The position numbers and the translations under genes were made by a program. The notes beneath the pieces were generated by a model that saw only the letters and a program-made list of their open reading frames with translations, searched no databases and was not told where the DNA came from. Of a stretch of 64,000 nucleotides of DNA, positions 37,092 to 45,693 are shown in pieces (within the stretch, counting starts at the first letter, position 1; each line of letters starts with the position of its first letter). The DNA lies in NCBI RefSeq assembly GCF_033096445.1, contig NZ_AP028155.1, positions 1,059,880 through 1,123,879 on the forward strand, read 5' to 3'. Source of the DNA: Butyricimonas faecihominis. Lineage in GTDB: Bacteria > Bacteroidota > Bacteroidia > Bacteroidales > Marinifilaceae.

Positions 37092-37420
37092 CCCGACACA
37101 ATGGCAAAAGAATACTAAGCGCACTATGTGCGCTGCTCCCTTGTTCCGTCTTCGCTAAAAGCGGCGGCGTGAACTACTCGTGGGGAGCGGACGCGCTGGC
37201 TTCCATGCACGACTATGTGGTGACGATGATGCTCTATGTCCAGTACATCATTTACGCGGTTGCAGGAGGTTTTGCGGTCATAGCCGCATTCCAGATATAC
37301 ATCAAGATGAACACGGGCGAGGACGGAATCACCAAGCATATACTCACGCTGGTCGGAGCCTGCCTTTTCATCATCGGTGCGACAATAGTCTTTCCGGCAT
37401 TTTTCGGCTATCGAATTTAG
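37088..37420 (+). CDS. traE: TraE-like (DUF4134) pilin-like protein, first copy
   Basis: A cleavable signal (ALLPCSVFAKS) is followed by two membrane helices (about 45-70 and 82-105) with a small polar turn. This is the size and layout of VirB2/TrbC pilins and of the DUF4134 family called TraE in CTnDOT. It probably forms the conjugative pilus or a channel component. It is the first of two tandem DUF4134 genes. Confidence 0.8.
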   Translation: MTRHNGKRILSALCALLPCSVFAKSGGVNYSWGADALASMHDYVVTMMLYVQYIIYAVAGGFAVIAAFQIYIKMNTGEDGITKHILTLVGACLFIIGATIVFPAFFGYRI

Positions 37421-37471
37421 AAAATCACGAGTGTAAAACAATCAATAAAGTTCAATTAAAACAAGACAAGT

Positions 37472-37834
37472 ATGTTTGAAAAAGTAAAACGATTCGCAAA
37501 GAAAATCGCGACTTCAAAGAAAACGCAAATGACCTGCCTGATGGTAATGTGCGGTGTGACCGCTTTGATGGCACAGACTACCGCAGGAGACTACTCGGCC
37601 GGGACAGCGGCTCTGACCCAAGTGAGCGAGGAAATCGCCAAGTATGTTCCTATCGTGGTGAAACTCTGTTACGCCATTGCCGGTGTGGTAGCCGTAGTGG
37701 GTGCGATCTCGGTATATATCGCGATGAACAACGAGGAGCAGGATGTCAAGAAGAAGATCATGATGGTGGTCGGAGCCTGCATCTTCCTTATCGCGGCAGC
37801 CCAGGCACTTCCTCTGTTCTTCGGACTCTCCTAA
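37472..37834 (+). CDS. traE: TraE-like (DUF4134) pilin-like protein, second copy
   Basis: This 120-residue protein has the same layout as its neighbour: a signal peptide ending near TALMAQ, then two helices with the turn NNEEQDVKKK, ending LFFGLS. The shared segment VGACIFLIAAAQ against VGACLFIIGATI shows they are paralogues. TraE proteins are presumed pilin-like. Two copies may form a mixed filament or serve different steps. Confidence 0.85.
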   Translation: MFEKVKRFAKKIATSKKTQMTCLMVMCGVTALMAQTTAGDYSAGTAALTQVSEEIAKYVPIVVKLCYAIAGVVAVVGAISVYIAMNNEEQDVKKKIMMVVGACIFLIAAAQALPLFFGLS

Positions 37835-37846
37835 ACCGCAGGTATC

Positions 37847-38143
37847 ATGAACGGGAAAGAGGAACACTATCCGGATTATCCATTGTTCAAGGGGCTGCAA
37901 CGTCCCCTTGAATTTATGGGTATTCAGGGTCGCTACATCTATTGGGCGGCAGCCACGATAGGCATCGCCATTGTCGGCTTCATCATAGCCTACTGTATGG
38001 CAGGATTCGTCCTTGCCCTGATTATCCTGTCCGTCACCGTGACAAGCGGTGTGGGACTGATTCTGTTCAAGCAGCGCAAGGGACTGCACAGCAAACGGCA
38101 GGAACGTGGGGTGTTCATCTATGCCTACTCAAAGAAAATGTAA
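37847..38143 (+). CDS. traF: TraF (DUF4133) membrane protein
   Basis: A 98-residue protein beginning with the family's YPLFKGLQRPLEFMGIQG, followed by two membrane helices and a basic C-terminus. DUF4133/TraF stands where VirB3 stands in other systems, next to the VirB4 ATPase, and by position is taken as the VirB3-like inner-membrane component. It follows traE by 12 bases. Confidence 0.85.
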   Translation: MNGKEEHYPDYPLFKGLQRPLEFMGIQGRYIYWAAATIGIAIVGFIIAYCMAGFVLALIILSVTVTSGVGLILFKQRKGLHSKRQERGVFIYAYSKKM

Positions 38144-38241
38144 CAGAAAACCATTTGACCATGAATGGATATATTGAATGTTGAACGTGGGTGGGCTTGA
38201 CCTTTCAATAGGTCAGCCTGCCCTTAATTGTAAACAGCCGA

Positions 38242-39681
38242 ATGATTATATATGTTTTCATAGTCTTCATTGCCCTTTGCGTGGGCATGGCCGTGTCGGT
38301 CTATGCCTTTGGAACTGGCGGCAAGCGGAAACGCATCTTTCAGGACATCTATTTCTCCGTGGAAGAAGCGAACGGGATTGGTGTGATATATACCAAGACT
38401 GGAGAATATTCTGCCGTGCTGAAACTGGAGAACCCGGTACAGAAATATTGCGCCAATATCGACTCTTACTATGAGTTCACGCAACTTTTCACCGCCATTG
38501 CCCAGACTTTGGGAGAAGGCTATGCCATACACAAGCAGGATATTTTTATCCGGAAAAAGTTCACGGAAGAGAGTGACGAGAACCGTGAATTTCTCTCCAC
38601 ATCCTATTTCCGTTACTTCAACGGCAGACCTTATACCGACAGCGAATGTTACCTGACTATCACACAGGAAGTCAAGAAAAGCCGTCTGTTTTCTTTTGAC
38701 GGCAAGAAGTGGCGAGACTTCCTTGTAAAGATACGCAAGGTTCACGACCAGCTGCGTGATGCCGGCGTACAGGTGAGATTCCTGAACAGGCAGGAAGTCA
38801 ATGAATATGTTGACCGTTATTTCGCCATGAACTTCCGTGACAAGGTAGTCTCGATGACTAACTTCAAGGTGGATGACGAATGTATCTCCATGGGAGACAA
38901 ACGGTGCAAGGTGTATAGCCTTGTGGATGTGGATAACGTGAGCCTGCCGTCTGTCATCCATCCCTACACCAACGTGGAAGTCAACAACAGCAGTATGCCG
39001 ATGGATCTGGTGTCGGTTGTGTCCGGCATTCCCAATACCGAAGCGGTGGTGTATAACCAGATGATATTCATTCCCAACCAAAAGAGAGAACTGGCCTTGC
39101 TTGACAAAAAGAAGAACCGCCATGCGAGTATGCCCAATCCCGGAAACCAGATGGCGGTAGAGGACATCAAACGTGTGCAGGAGGTGGTGGCAAGGGAAAG
39201 CAAGCAACTGGTCTATACGCACTACAATCTTGTAGTAGCCATGTCCGCGGACACCGACATCCACAAATGCACCAACCATCTGGAAAACCAGTTTTCAAGG
39301 ATGGGCATCCATATTTCCAAAAGAGCCTACAACCAGTTGGAGCTGTTCGTCAATTCCTTTCCGGGCAACTGTTACGGTATGAATCCCGACTATGACCGTT
39401 TCCTTACCTTGGGTGATGCGGCAGCCTGTCTGATGTACAAGGAACGCATCCTGCATAGCGAGAAAACTCCTTTGAAGATATATTACACGGACAGGCAAGG
39501 CGTGCCTGTGGCTATCGACATCACAGGAAAAGAGGGCGCGGAGAAATTGACCGACAACAGCAATTTTTTCTGTTTAGGTCCAAGTGGCAGCGGCAAGTCG
39601 TTCCACATGGAAGTTTCAGAGGTCAAAACGGAGACAAACGGCTGCAAAATCGGGTGTTGTAAAACCTTGATTTACAGCTAA
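38242..39681 (+). pseudogene. traG: traG (VirB4-type ATPase), 5' fragment cut by the mobilizable element
   Basis: TraG powers assembly and transfer in Bacteroidetes type IV secretion. This fragment carries an N-terminal membrane segment (residues 1-20), the VirB4 N-domain, and the start of the ATPase domain up to Walker A GPSGSGKSFHM (about 446-456). After base 39609 the frame runs into the inserted element and adds 23 foreign residues before a stop at 39681. The rest of the gene resumes at 47702. Joining the two at the 9-bp repeat gives ...GKSFHMNSVVRQ..., an uninterrupted protein of about 905 residues. Alone the fragment lacks Walker B and cannot be an active ATPase. Confidence 0.9.
39601..39609 (+). 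repeat. Left 9-bp core repeat of the IME
   Basis: TTCCACATG, identical to 47693-47701. It codes for F-H-M right after the Walker A lysine and serine of traG. The flanking bases differ at the two ends, so the exact identity is 9 bp. Confidence 0.85.
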
Positions 39682-39735
39682 TATGTTTTAACAAACGGAA
39701 AATTCGGCTATTGGCGTTTAGTCCTTATTGGAGTA

Positions 39736-39818
39736 TTTTTGTACCGCAGTTGTACCACGTGGGAGGGGTCACACGGCACGACAACCTTTCAACAACGTAC
39801 AACAGCTTTCAACAGCGT
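39736..39818 (+). repeat. Left-end repeats of the IME (candidate integrase arm sites)
   Basis: CTTTCAACAACGT (39786-39798) and CTTTCAACAGCGT (39806-39818) are 20 bases apart. TTTTTGTACC at 39736-39745 recurs twice at the right end (47399-47408, 47632-47641). TATTTTTG at 39734-39741 also fits a -7 box for the integrase operon, 98 bases before its first gene. Confidence 0.5.
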
Positions 39819-39838
39819 GCAATTAAATTTCTTCGATA

Positions 39839-40684
39839 ATGGACCGTCATAATGAACACAATTTAACAGGTCAGCCCGGCTATGGCTGGGATATGACAGA
39901 CAAGCCTTTCCTCACTATCAGGGAAGTGGCAGACCTTCTGCAAGTGAGCAACCGCACCGTGTACAACCTTATATATAACGGTACGCTCCGGGCTTGCAGG
40001 CTGACATACCACATTACGCTAATCACCAGAGAAGATTTCTTCCTGATGATTAAGGAAACAACCTACTGCAAGCGGAGCGTATCAATCTTCGCAAGGCAGG
40101 AGAAAAAGACTAAAAAGAAGAAAATGGACGGTAACAGACAGAACATAGAGAATACGGAACTTTCCCGACAAGAGGGAAAGAACAAGCCCAAGGGCAGCCC
40201 GAAAAAACGGCAGCTCATTCCGGCGGCAAACTACAAGCAGTCCGTGCGTGACACGTTCACGGACAGCGAAAGTGCCGGAAACGACCTTTATACAATGGCG
40301 GAGATATGCCAAAAGTTCAGTTATACCTACGGACGCTTTTACAATCTCCGTATGCGTTACTCGATACCCTGCATCAAAGCCAACGCCACCAAGTGCTTTC
40401 CCAAAGCGGAGGTGGACAAGGCTATGGCGGAGGAGGCGGAACGCTTGGGCAGCAACTTGTCGGAGCACTGGTATTCCTGTTTCGACATCATGCGCCTGTT
40501 CGGTCTGGGCAAGACCCAAGTCCGCAGGTTCGCCCTCACCCATGGGGTAAGGACAAAGCGCATACACGGCAACCGCCTTTACTATCTCAAAGCCGACTGG
40601 GACGCAGCCCGGAAGATAGCGGAACGTAAGAGCGCAAGCACGAAAGCCAAGAGAGAACAGGAAAATGAATCAGACAACAATTAA
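39839..40684 (+). CDS. IME HTH protein with two DNA-binding modules
   Basis: The N-terminal part (residues about 19-75) is an excisionase-type winged helix (FLTIREVADLLQVSNRTVYN). A Lys-rich linker follows, and then two more helix-turn-helix-like segments (YTMAEICQKFSYTYGRFYNL and CFDIMRLFGLGKTQVRRFAL). Several DNA-contacting units in one chain suggest binding to the repeated arm sites just upstream. The ATG at 39893, directly before KPFLTI, is a possible alternative start. Its end overlaps or nearly touches the integrase start, so the two are co-expressed and it may guide the choice between integration and excision. Confidence 0.75.
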   Translation: MDRHNEHNLTGQPGYGWDMTDKPFLTIREVADLLQVSNRTVYNLIYNGTLRACRLTYHITLITREDFFLMIKETTYCKRSVSIFARQEKKTKKKKMDGNRQNIENTELSRQEGKNKPKGSPKKRQLIPAANYKQSVRDTFTDSESAGNDLYTMAEICQKFSYTYGRFYNLRMRYSIPCIKANATKCFPKAEVDKAMAEEAERLGSNLSEHWYSCFDIMRLFGLGKTQVRRFALTHGVRTKRIHGNRLYYLKADWDAARKIAERKSASTKAKREQENESDNN

Positions 40685-40697
40685 ATACATAACCGAT

Positions 40698-41804
40698 ATG
40701 ACAAATATTTGTACGAAAGTGACAGTCAGGAAGCGACCTATCAAGAACGGGCAGTTGTCGCTGTATCTTGACTTCTATCCGCCCGTGCGACACCCGAAGA
40801 CAGGCAAGCCGACAAGACGGGAGTATCTCGGTATATACATCTATGCCAATCCCACGGACAAGTTCGAGGCGGAGTTCAACAAGACCATGCTCCGCAATGC
40901 GGAACTTATCAAATGCCGCAGAACCGAAGCCATAATCAATGAGGAATACGGTTTCCTTGACCGCAACAGGGGAAAGGAGAGTTTCTTGGAGTATTTCCGT
41001 TCCAAAATGGCGGACGATGACAATTTCCGGAACTGGAATACCGCCTACAAGCATTTTGAAAGGTATTGCGGTGGTAACTGCACCTTTGACGATTTGACGG
41101 TGGAATACTGCCAGGGGTTCCTCACCTACATGCTGTCCCTCACCACGCAGACCAAAACCAAGATAATGGCTTCCACCGCCAACAACAACTTGAACAAGCT
41201 GAAATGTGTCTTGCGCATCGCTTATGAGGAGAAGCGGATAAAGGAGAACATCGCCCCACGGCTGAAACACGCAAAGGAAAGCAGCACAAGGCGTGAGTTC
41301 CTGACGCTCGAAGAGGTGAGAATGCTTGCCGACACGCCTTGCGAGAAGCCTGTCATAAGGACTGCCGCACTATTCTCCTGCCTTACGGGACTGCGCATTA
41401 GCGACATCATCCGCTTGCAGTGGGAGAACATCATCAAGGGTGCGGACGGTGGTTGGTGCATGCACATCGTCACCAAGAAGACAAAGACGGAAGCCGTGCT
41501 GCCGTTGTCCGATGAAGCACTCGCACTGTGCGGTGAGCGTTCCACCGGGCAGGTGTTCAAGGGGCTTACGCAGACCATTCTCCCCCTGTATCTCAAAGAC
41601 TGGATAAAGTCTGCCGGAATAACGAAGCACATCACCTTTCACGGATTTCGGCACACCTACGCGACCCTGCAGCTTGCCGCCGGGACAGACCTCTACACCA
41701 TATCGAAGATGCTCACGCACAGCAATGTGGCAACCACACAGGTCTATGCGGACGTGGTGAACGACCTGAAGCGCAAGGCTTCCGAACAGATAACGCTGAA
41801 ATAA
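40698..41804 (+). CDS. int: IME tyrosine recombinase (integrase)
   Basis: The 368-residue protein starts with the arm domain typical of Bacteroidetes integrases (KVTVRKRPIKNGQLSLYLDF) and a core-binding domain. All catalytic residues are visible: Arg in TGLRISD, Lys in TKKTK, HGFRH (HxxR), His in LTHSN and the nucleophile Tyr in QVYADV. It is therefore intact, unlike the ICE integrase. I choose the ATG at 40698. One at 40665 would overlap the previous gene by 20 bases. It is presumably the enzyme that chose TTCCACATG in traG. Confidence 0.93.
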   Translation: MTNICTKVTVRKRPIKNGQLSLYLDFYPPVRHPKTGKPTRREYLGIYIYANPTDKFEAEFNKTMLRNAELIKCRRTEAIINEEYGFLDRNRGKESFLEYFRSKMADDDNFRNWNTAYKHFERYCGGNCTFDDLTVEYCQGFLTYMLSLTTQTKTKIMASTANNNLNKLKCVLRIAYEEKRIKENIAPRLKHAKESSTRREFLTLEEVRMLADTPCEKPVIRTAALFSCLTGLRISDIIRLQWENIIKGADGGWCMHIVTKKTKTEAVLPLSDEALALCGERSTGQVFKGLTQTILPLYLKDWIKSAGITKHITFHGFRHTYATLQLAAGTDLYTISKMLTHSNVATTQVYADVVNDLKRKASEQITLK

Positions 41805-41838
41805 TGAACCACACAGAATAAAACAAGGAGACAGATAT

Positions 41839-42216
41839 ATGGATAACATCACATTTGAACAACTCCCGCAGGCTGTTTCCATGCTGATTGAAAAAGTCGG
41901 ACAGCTTGCGGACAAGGTGGAGAAAGTGCTGGGCAATACAGGGCAGAGACAGGAAAGGCGGTTGCTCACTTTGGACGATGTGGCGACCTTGCTTAACAAA
42001 TCCAGTTCCACCATTTACGCCATGACATCCGACAAGCGCATTCCCTACCACAAGAGGGGCAACAAACTCTATTTCTTCGAGAATGAAATCATCGCTTGGA
42101 TTGAGCAGGGCGGAACATCGGGAACGGGCAACGAGGAAGAGTTTAACAAACGGCTTGAGGCATTGCGTGGCAGCAAGAGGCGCAAACCGGATTCACTTAA
42201 AACAGGCGGCATGTAG
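41839..42216 (+). CDS. Excisionase-like helix-turn-helix protein of the IME
   Basis: A coiled-coil start (residues 8-35) leads to a MerR/excisionase winged helix (LTLDDVATLLNKSSSTIYAM, then IPYHKRGNKLYFFENEIIAWI). The C-terminus is basic and unstructured. Directly downstream of the integrase, it is the best candidate for the element's recombination directionality factor. It also resembles the two HTH proteins of the ICE at 33.6-34.4 kb. Confidence 0.78.
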   Translation: MDNITFEQLPQAVSMLIEKVGQLADKVEKVLGNTGQRQERRLLTLDDVATLLNKSSSTIYAMTSDKRIPYHKRGNKLYFFENEIIAWIEQGGTSGTGNEEEFNKRLEALRGSKRRKPDSLKTGGM

Positions 42217-42248
42217 CTGACCGTTGTAACACCATAATATCATAGACT

Positions 42249-42938
42249 ATGTGCAAGGACAAACAGACCATACACTACTGCACCATTCTTTCTACCGGGC
42301 AGTGGGATTTTCTTTTGAAAGGCAAATTTTCCGCTTTCAGGCAGAAGTGCCTGCATCGGCTGATGACCGGTGCGGTACGGGCAAGAACTGTCTATAAAAT
42401 CAAGGGTGTTGAAATTGTCTTGGAGGTGGGACAGGTGGCGGCTTCCGACGTGGAACTGGCGGAATACTTGGGATGCAACCGCAAGACAATCGGCAAGCTC
42501 GTTGACAGCCTTAACCGGCTTGGTATGCTGACCACCCGAACCAACAACCGCACTTCCATTCATACCCTGCATTTTCTTACAGGCTGGTATGTCGGGGGTG
42601 TCCTCGTGACCAACCCCCATTATGTCAGACCTTCGGCTACCACCAAAGGAGAGACGGGCAGTGTGCGGACACCTCTTTCCGATGATTTGCCGTTAGTGGG
42701 TGAACAGACTATCGTACCGGGTGGCAGCCAAAGCGGGGTGCGGAATACGGACAGCACAACAGCCCTTTTTCCTTCCCTCTGTTCGCCTGTAATTCCCACC
42801 CCGTCAGAGAACGGGCAGGAAGTTTGTTTGTCTGATACAAACAGGACACCCGACGATGACGGCACAGAAAGCCCAAAAGAGGCGCAAGACGGCACGATTG
42901 GCAGCGAAACATACCCGAATACAGGGAAGAGAATTTGA
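42249..42938 (+). CDS. wHTH protein upstream of the relaxase region
   Basis: Residues 1-110 include a winged-helix segment (VAASDVELAEYLGCNRKTIGKLVDSLNRLGM). The C-terminal half is low-complexity, rich in Ser, Thr, Pro and Gly, and probably unfolded. I do not recognise a named family. Proteins of this kind sit before the mob gene in several Bacteroides mobilizable elements and may act at oriT or as a replication or regulatory factor. That role is inferred from position. Confidence 0.65.
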   Translation: MCKDKQTIHYCTILSTGQWDFLLKGKFSAFRQKCLHRLMTGAVRARTVYKIKGVEIVLEVGQVAASDVELAEYLGCNRKTIGKLVDSLNRLGMLTTRTNNRTSIHTLHFLTGWYVGGVLVTNPHYVRPSATTKGETGSVRTPLSDDLPLVGEQTIVPGGSQSGVRNTDSTTALFPSLCSPVIPTPSENGQEVCLSDTNRTPDDDGTESPKEAQDGTIGSETYPNTGKRI

Positions 42939-43285
42939 ACGGCTCAGAACGCAGGATTTCAAGAGGGACTTCGTTGGCGTGGCGTGAGTGACCGGGCTTG
43001 TCCCGGTATAGCCCACTATAACTTCTCCGCTACGCTCCAAAGTTGTGGGCTCTCCCGAGGGGCTGGGCGTTGCCCCGTCCCACTCAGGGCGCTGCCCTAA
43101 GAACCCGGTCGGAGGACTGTCTGCCCCCAACACCCCCGACCAAAGAGTGACCCTCTCTTTGGAAACTCCGCTTAGTGGTTTCCACCCCTAAGAACCCGGA
43201 GCAGGAAGTGACCCTCTCCCTGCACCCACCGATTAAGGCGAAGCCCTAATAACCCACACGTGAAACTCAAAAAACAAGCAAACCT
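42939..43285 (+). other. Hairpin-rich intergenic region, probable oriT
   Basis: This 347-base gap before the relaxase gene holds a series of stem-loops. ACCGGG/CCCGGT is at 42991-43007. A two-part stem, GCCCAC..AACTT with AAGTT.GTGGGC, spans 43011-43050. GGTCGG/CCGACC is at 43107-43141. CCAAAGAG-TGACCCT-CTCTTTGG is at 43140-43162, GGAAAC/GTTTCC at 43161-43183, and GCAGGAAG-TGACCCT-CTCCCTGC at 43201-43223. Two of them share the loop TGACCCT. CCCTAAGAACCCGG also occurs twice (43095-43108, 43186-43199). Position next to a MobV relaxase makes it the likely transfer origin. No nick site can be named. Confidence 0.6.
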
Positions 43286-44839
43286 ATGGCAAAGAAAACA
43301 TCAATCAACATAAAGCCCTGCAATGTGAGAAGCAGCGGACCGCATAACAGGCGGACTGCGGAATATCTCGCCAATATCCGCAAGGAAAAGATATACGTCC
43401 GTACTGACCTCATGGCGAAAAACGAGGAATGGGTAGCACCTGAACTGGGCAAAACCTCGCTCGAAGAACGCAACAGGCAGATAGCCGCAATGGTCAAGGA
43501 GAAGACAGGTCGGGCGATGCAGACAAAAGACCGGAAAAAGGTGAACAAAAAGACGGGAAAGGTGACCATAGTACGGGGCAGCACGCCAATCAAGGAGGGG
43601 GTTGTCGTAATCAAGGAAGACACCACGATGAAGCAGCTGCAGCATTTCTGCGAGGTGTGTAAGGAACGTTGGGGAATCACACCACTGCAAATATTTATCC
43701 ACCGGGACGAGGGGCATTACGTCAATCCCGGTGAAGCTGCCACATGGAAGCCAAACCTTCACGCCCATATCGTTTGGGACTGGATGAACCATGACACGGG
43801 CAAATCCTGCAAGTTGAACGGGAAAGACATGGGCGATATGCAGACGCTGTTAGCCGAGTGTCTGGAAATGGAAAGGGGCACCTCGAAAGAGATAACAGGC
43901 AAGAAGCATTTGGAGCGCACGGACTACATCATCGCCAAGCAAAAGCAGGAAGCCGAACGAGCCAAAGCCGAAAAGGATGCAGCCAAAGCCGAGAGGGATG
44001 TGGCTCTCCGTGAGGCGGACAAAGCCAAGACGGAGCAGGAAAAACTAAAAGCCGGGAACGAGGAGAAAGAACGGCGCAGCGCAGAACTCGACAGCGAGAT
44101 TGCCGACAAGGAGGAACGGGCACGGAAAGCCGACAGGGAGAACACGGACAACATAAAATCCGGTATTGCCAACCTTTTGGGCAAAGGCAAGTACGCAGCC
44201 ATTGAAAAGGAAAATGCCAGATTGAAAGCCGAGAACGAGCGTATCAGGAAAGCGTTTCCCGGTGCCGTAAACAACAAGGTGGAGGAACGGACAAGGGCAT
44301 TAGCCACAGAGAAGCAGGAAATCGAAGCCGAGCGTGACAGGGCTTTGGCGCAGAACCGTTCACTCGGCATGGAGAGGGACAAGGCTGTCCGGCAGCTTCA
44401 GGAGCAGAAGACCGGGGAACAGCACCGCATCAGTATGGCGGTGATCCGAGCCACAGAAGAAAAAGACAAGACAATCCGTTTGCTGCAAGGTGCGCTGAAA
44501 TCGAGCCGGGACATTCTGAATTTGCTTGCTGATATTCTCTATAAGGCAAGCGAGATATTCAGGCGAGCCGTTGATGCGATTATCCATTTCGGTACGGAAC
44601 AGCACAAATCAATATTCGCCCCGTCCGAAGCCGCCGACATCAAGAACGTAATGCAGGAATATGGGGAAACCACCGACCAACAAAAGGCAGTGGGGACATG
44701 GCTGTGTGGTTATGCGGAACACAGGCAGCCTTTTGATGAAATCAAACATCGCCACACACTCAATGAGGTGGGCGATGTGGCAGAGGGTAAGTATGATTGG
44801 AAGATTGAGAGAGGACAAGATAACGGAATAAAGATGTAA
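43286..44839 (+). CDS. mob: MobV-family relaxase
   Basis: MobV (Pre/Mob) relaxases nick oriT and lead the single strand into the recipient. The N-terminal domain has the family start (SINIKPCNVRSSGPHNRRTAEYL), IFIHRDEGH, and the metal-binding PNLHAHIVWDWM. A very long Ala-, Lys- and Glu-rich coiled coil covers about residues 215-400, and an ordered helical C-terminus follows. The length (517) fits Bacteroides MobV proteins. It follows the hairpin region and has no mobilization partner gene beside it. It would depend on a coupling protein and T4SS from a conjugative element. Confidence 0.9.
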   Translation: MAKKTSINIKPCNVRSSGPHNRRTAEYLANIRKEKIYVRTDLMAKNEEWVAPELGKTSLEERNRQIAAMVKEKTGRAMQTKDRKKVNKKTGKVTIVRGSTPIKEGVVVIKEDTTMKQLQHFCEVCKERWGITPLQIFIHRDEGHYVNPGEAATWKPNLHAHIVWDWMNHDTGKSCKLNGKDMGDMQTLLAECLEMERGTSKEITGKKHLERTDYIIAKQKQEAERAKAEKDAAKAERDVALREADKAKTEQEKLKAGNEEKERRSAELDSEIADKEERARKADRENTDNIKSGIANLLGKGKYAAIEKENARLKAENERIRKAFPGAVNNKVEERTRALATEKQEIEAERDRALAQNRSLGMERDKAVRQLQEQKTGEQHRISMAVIRATEEKDKTIRLLQGALKSSRDILNLLADILYKASEIFRRAVDAIIHFGTEQHKSIFAPSEAADIKNVMQEYGETTDQQKAVGTWLCGYAEHRQPFDEIKHRHTLNEVGDVAEGKYDWKIERGQDNGIKM

Positions 44840-44859
44840 AAACTCTGATGATGAATGGA

Positions 44860-45621
44860 CTACCAAAATCCTCTTCTGTGCGAGAACCTACCGAAGCGGA
44901 ATAATGAGTTGAGAGATATAGTATATGTAGATTGAGGCGTATTGCGACCATAATATGCAGCAGAATTGATTTGTGAAGAAACAATCATCGGGTCATTGCC
45001 GTTTTGCACTGCCTTAGCAAATACATCCATTATTTCGTATTTGTTACCATAATTAGCATTAGGTTGCATCAAAATTTCGGCTACTACCTGACGTATAGAG
45101 CGAGGATATATTATAAAAGTATTGTTTGCATTACAAGTAACATTCTTAAACTCACTATTCCCGAAGAATACGATAACAGAATAAATTGGAATGCCGGGAT
45201 TTTGCGGTAAACATTGCCTAATGGCTTGAATATGTCCGGAATTTTGCATAACAGGATTATAGAAGCGATGTTTTTCCTTACCATACGCCAATAACTGTGT
45301 CCAATACCTCTGATGTTCGTTACCAAAAATCCAACCGCTATAATCCTTGACTTCAAACACAATAATGCCCGCTTTTGTCGCAACGGCTACATCTACTTGC
45401 GTGTATTCCCCATTCGGTTTTTGAATATACAAGTCATGAAATATGGCTTTAGGATTAATACCACCTTTCAATAAATTCAGTACCACTCTCCGTTCCGACC
45501 ATTCGCCACGAGTAATGGGCGTAACCTGTTCGATAAGTTGCCGTTCTTTTCGTTTGACATAAACAAGATAGACAACACCTATTATCAAACAAATAGGGAA
45601 TATGATAAACGTGAGTGGCAT
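44860..45621 (-). CDS. NERD-domain protein with N-terminal membrane anchor (IME cargo)
   Basis: A membrane helix (residues 4-21) is followed by a nuclease-related (NERD) domain. GEWSERRVVLNLL, then YTQVDVAVATKAGIIVFEVKDYSGWI and QRYWTQLL show the acidic and Lys residues of the restriction-enzyme-like core (D, E-x-K). NERD domains are predicted nucleases or DNA-linked proteins; few have been tested. The last 60 residues are variable and Ser- and Tyr-rich. It ends 20 bases from the relaxase gene, in the opposite direction. As cargo of a mobile element a defence role is possible but not shown. Confidence 0.8.
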   Translation of the reverse strand: MPLTFIIFPICLIIGVVYLVYVKRKERQLIEQVTPITRGEWSERRVVLNLLKGGINPKAIFHDLYIQKPNGEYTQVDVAVATKAGIIVFEVKDYSGWIFGNEHQRYWTQLLAYGKEKHRFYNPVMQNSGHIQAIRQCLPQNPGIPIYSVIVFFGNSEFKNVTCNANNTFIIYPRSIRQVVAEILMQPNANYGNKYEIMDVFAKAVQNGNDPMIVSSQINSAAYYGRNTPQSTYTISLNSLFRFGRFSHRRGFW

Positions 45622-45693
45622 TGATGATTATTCGATAATTTAATAAAACGCTATGCAGGATGTTTGAATGATGAAATCGCAAGACCCAAATGC

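Noticed and set aside
39610-39681. Extra 23 residues at the end of the 5' traG fragment as a meaningful new C-terminus
   Set aside because: They come from the non-coding end of the inserted element and have no protein-like pattern.
43924-44382. Ser- and Ala-rich minus-strand frame within the relaxase gene
   Set aside because: It is the antisense of the Ala/Lys/Glu coiled coil; repeats in it mirror the coiled-coil repeats.
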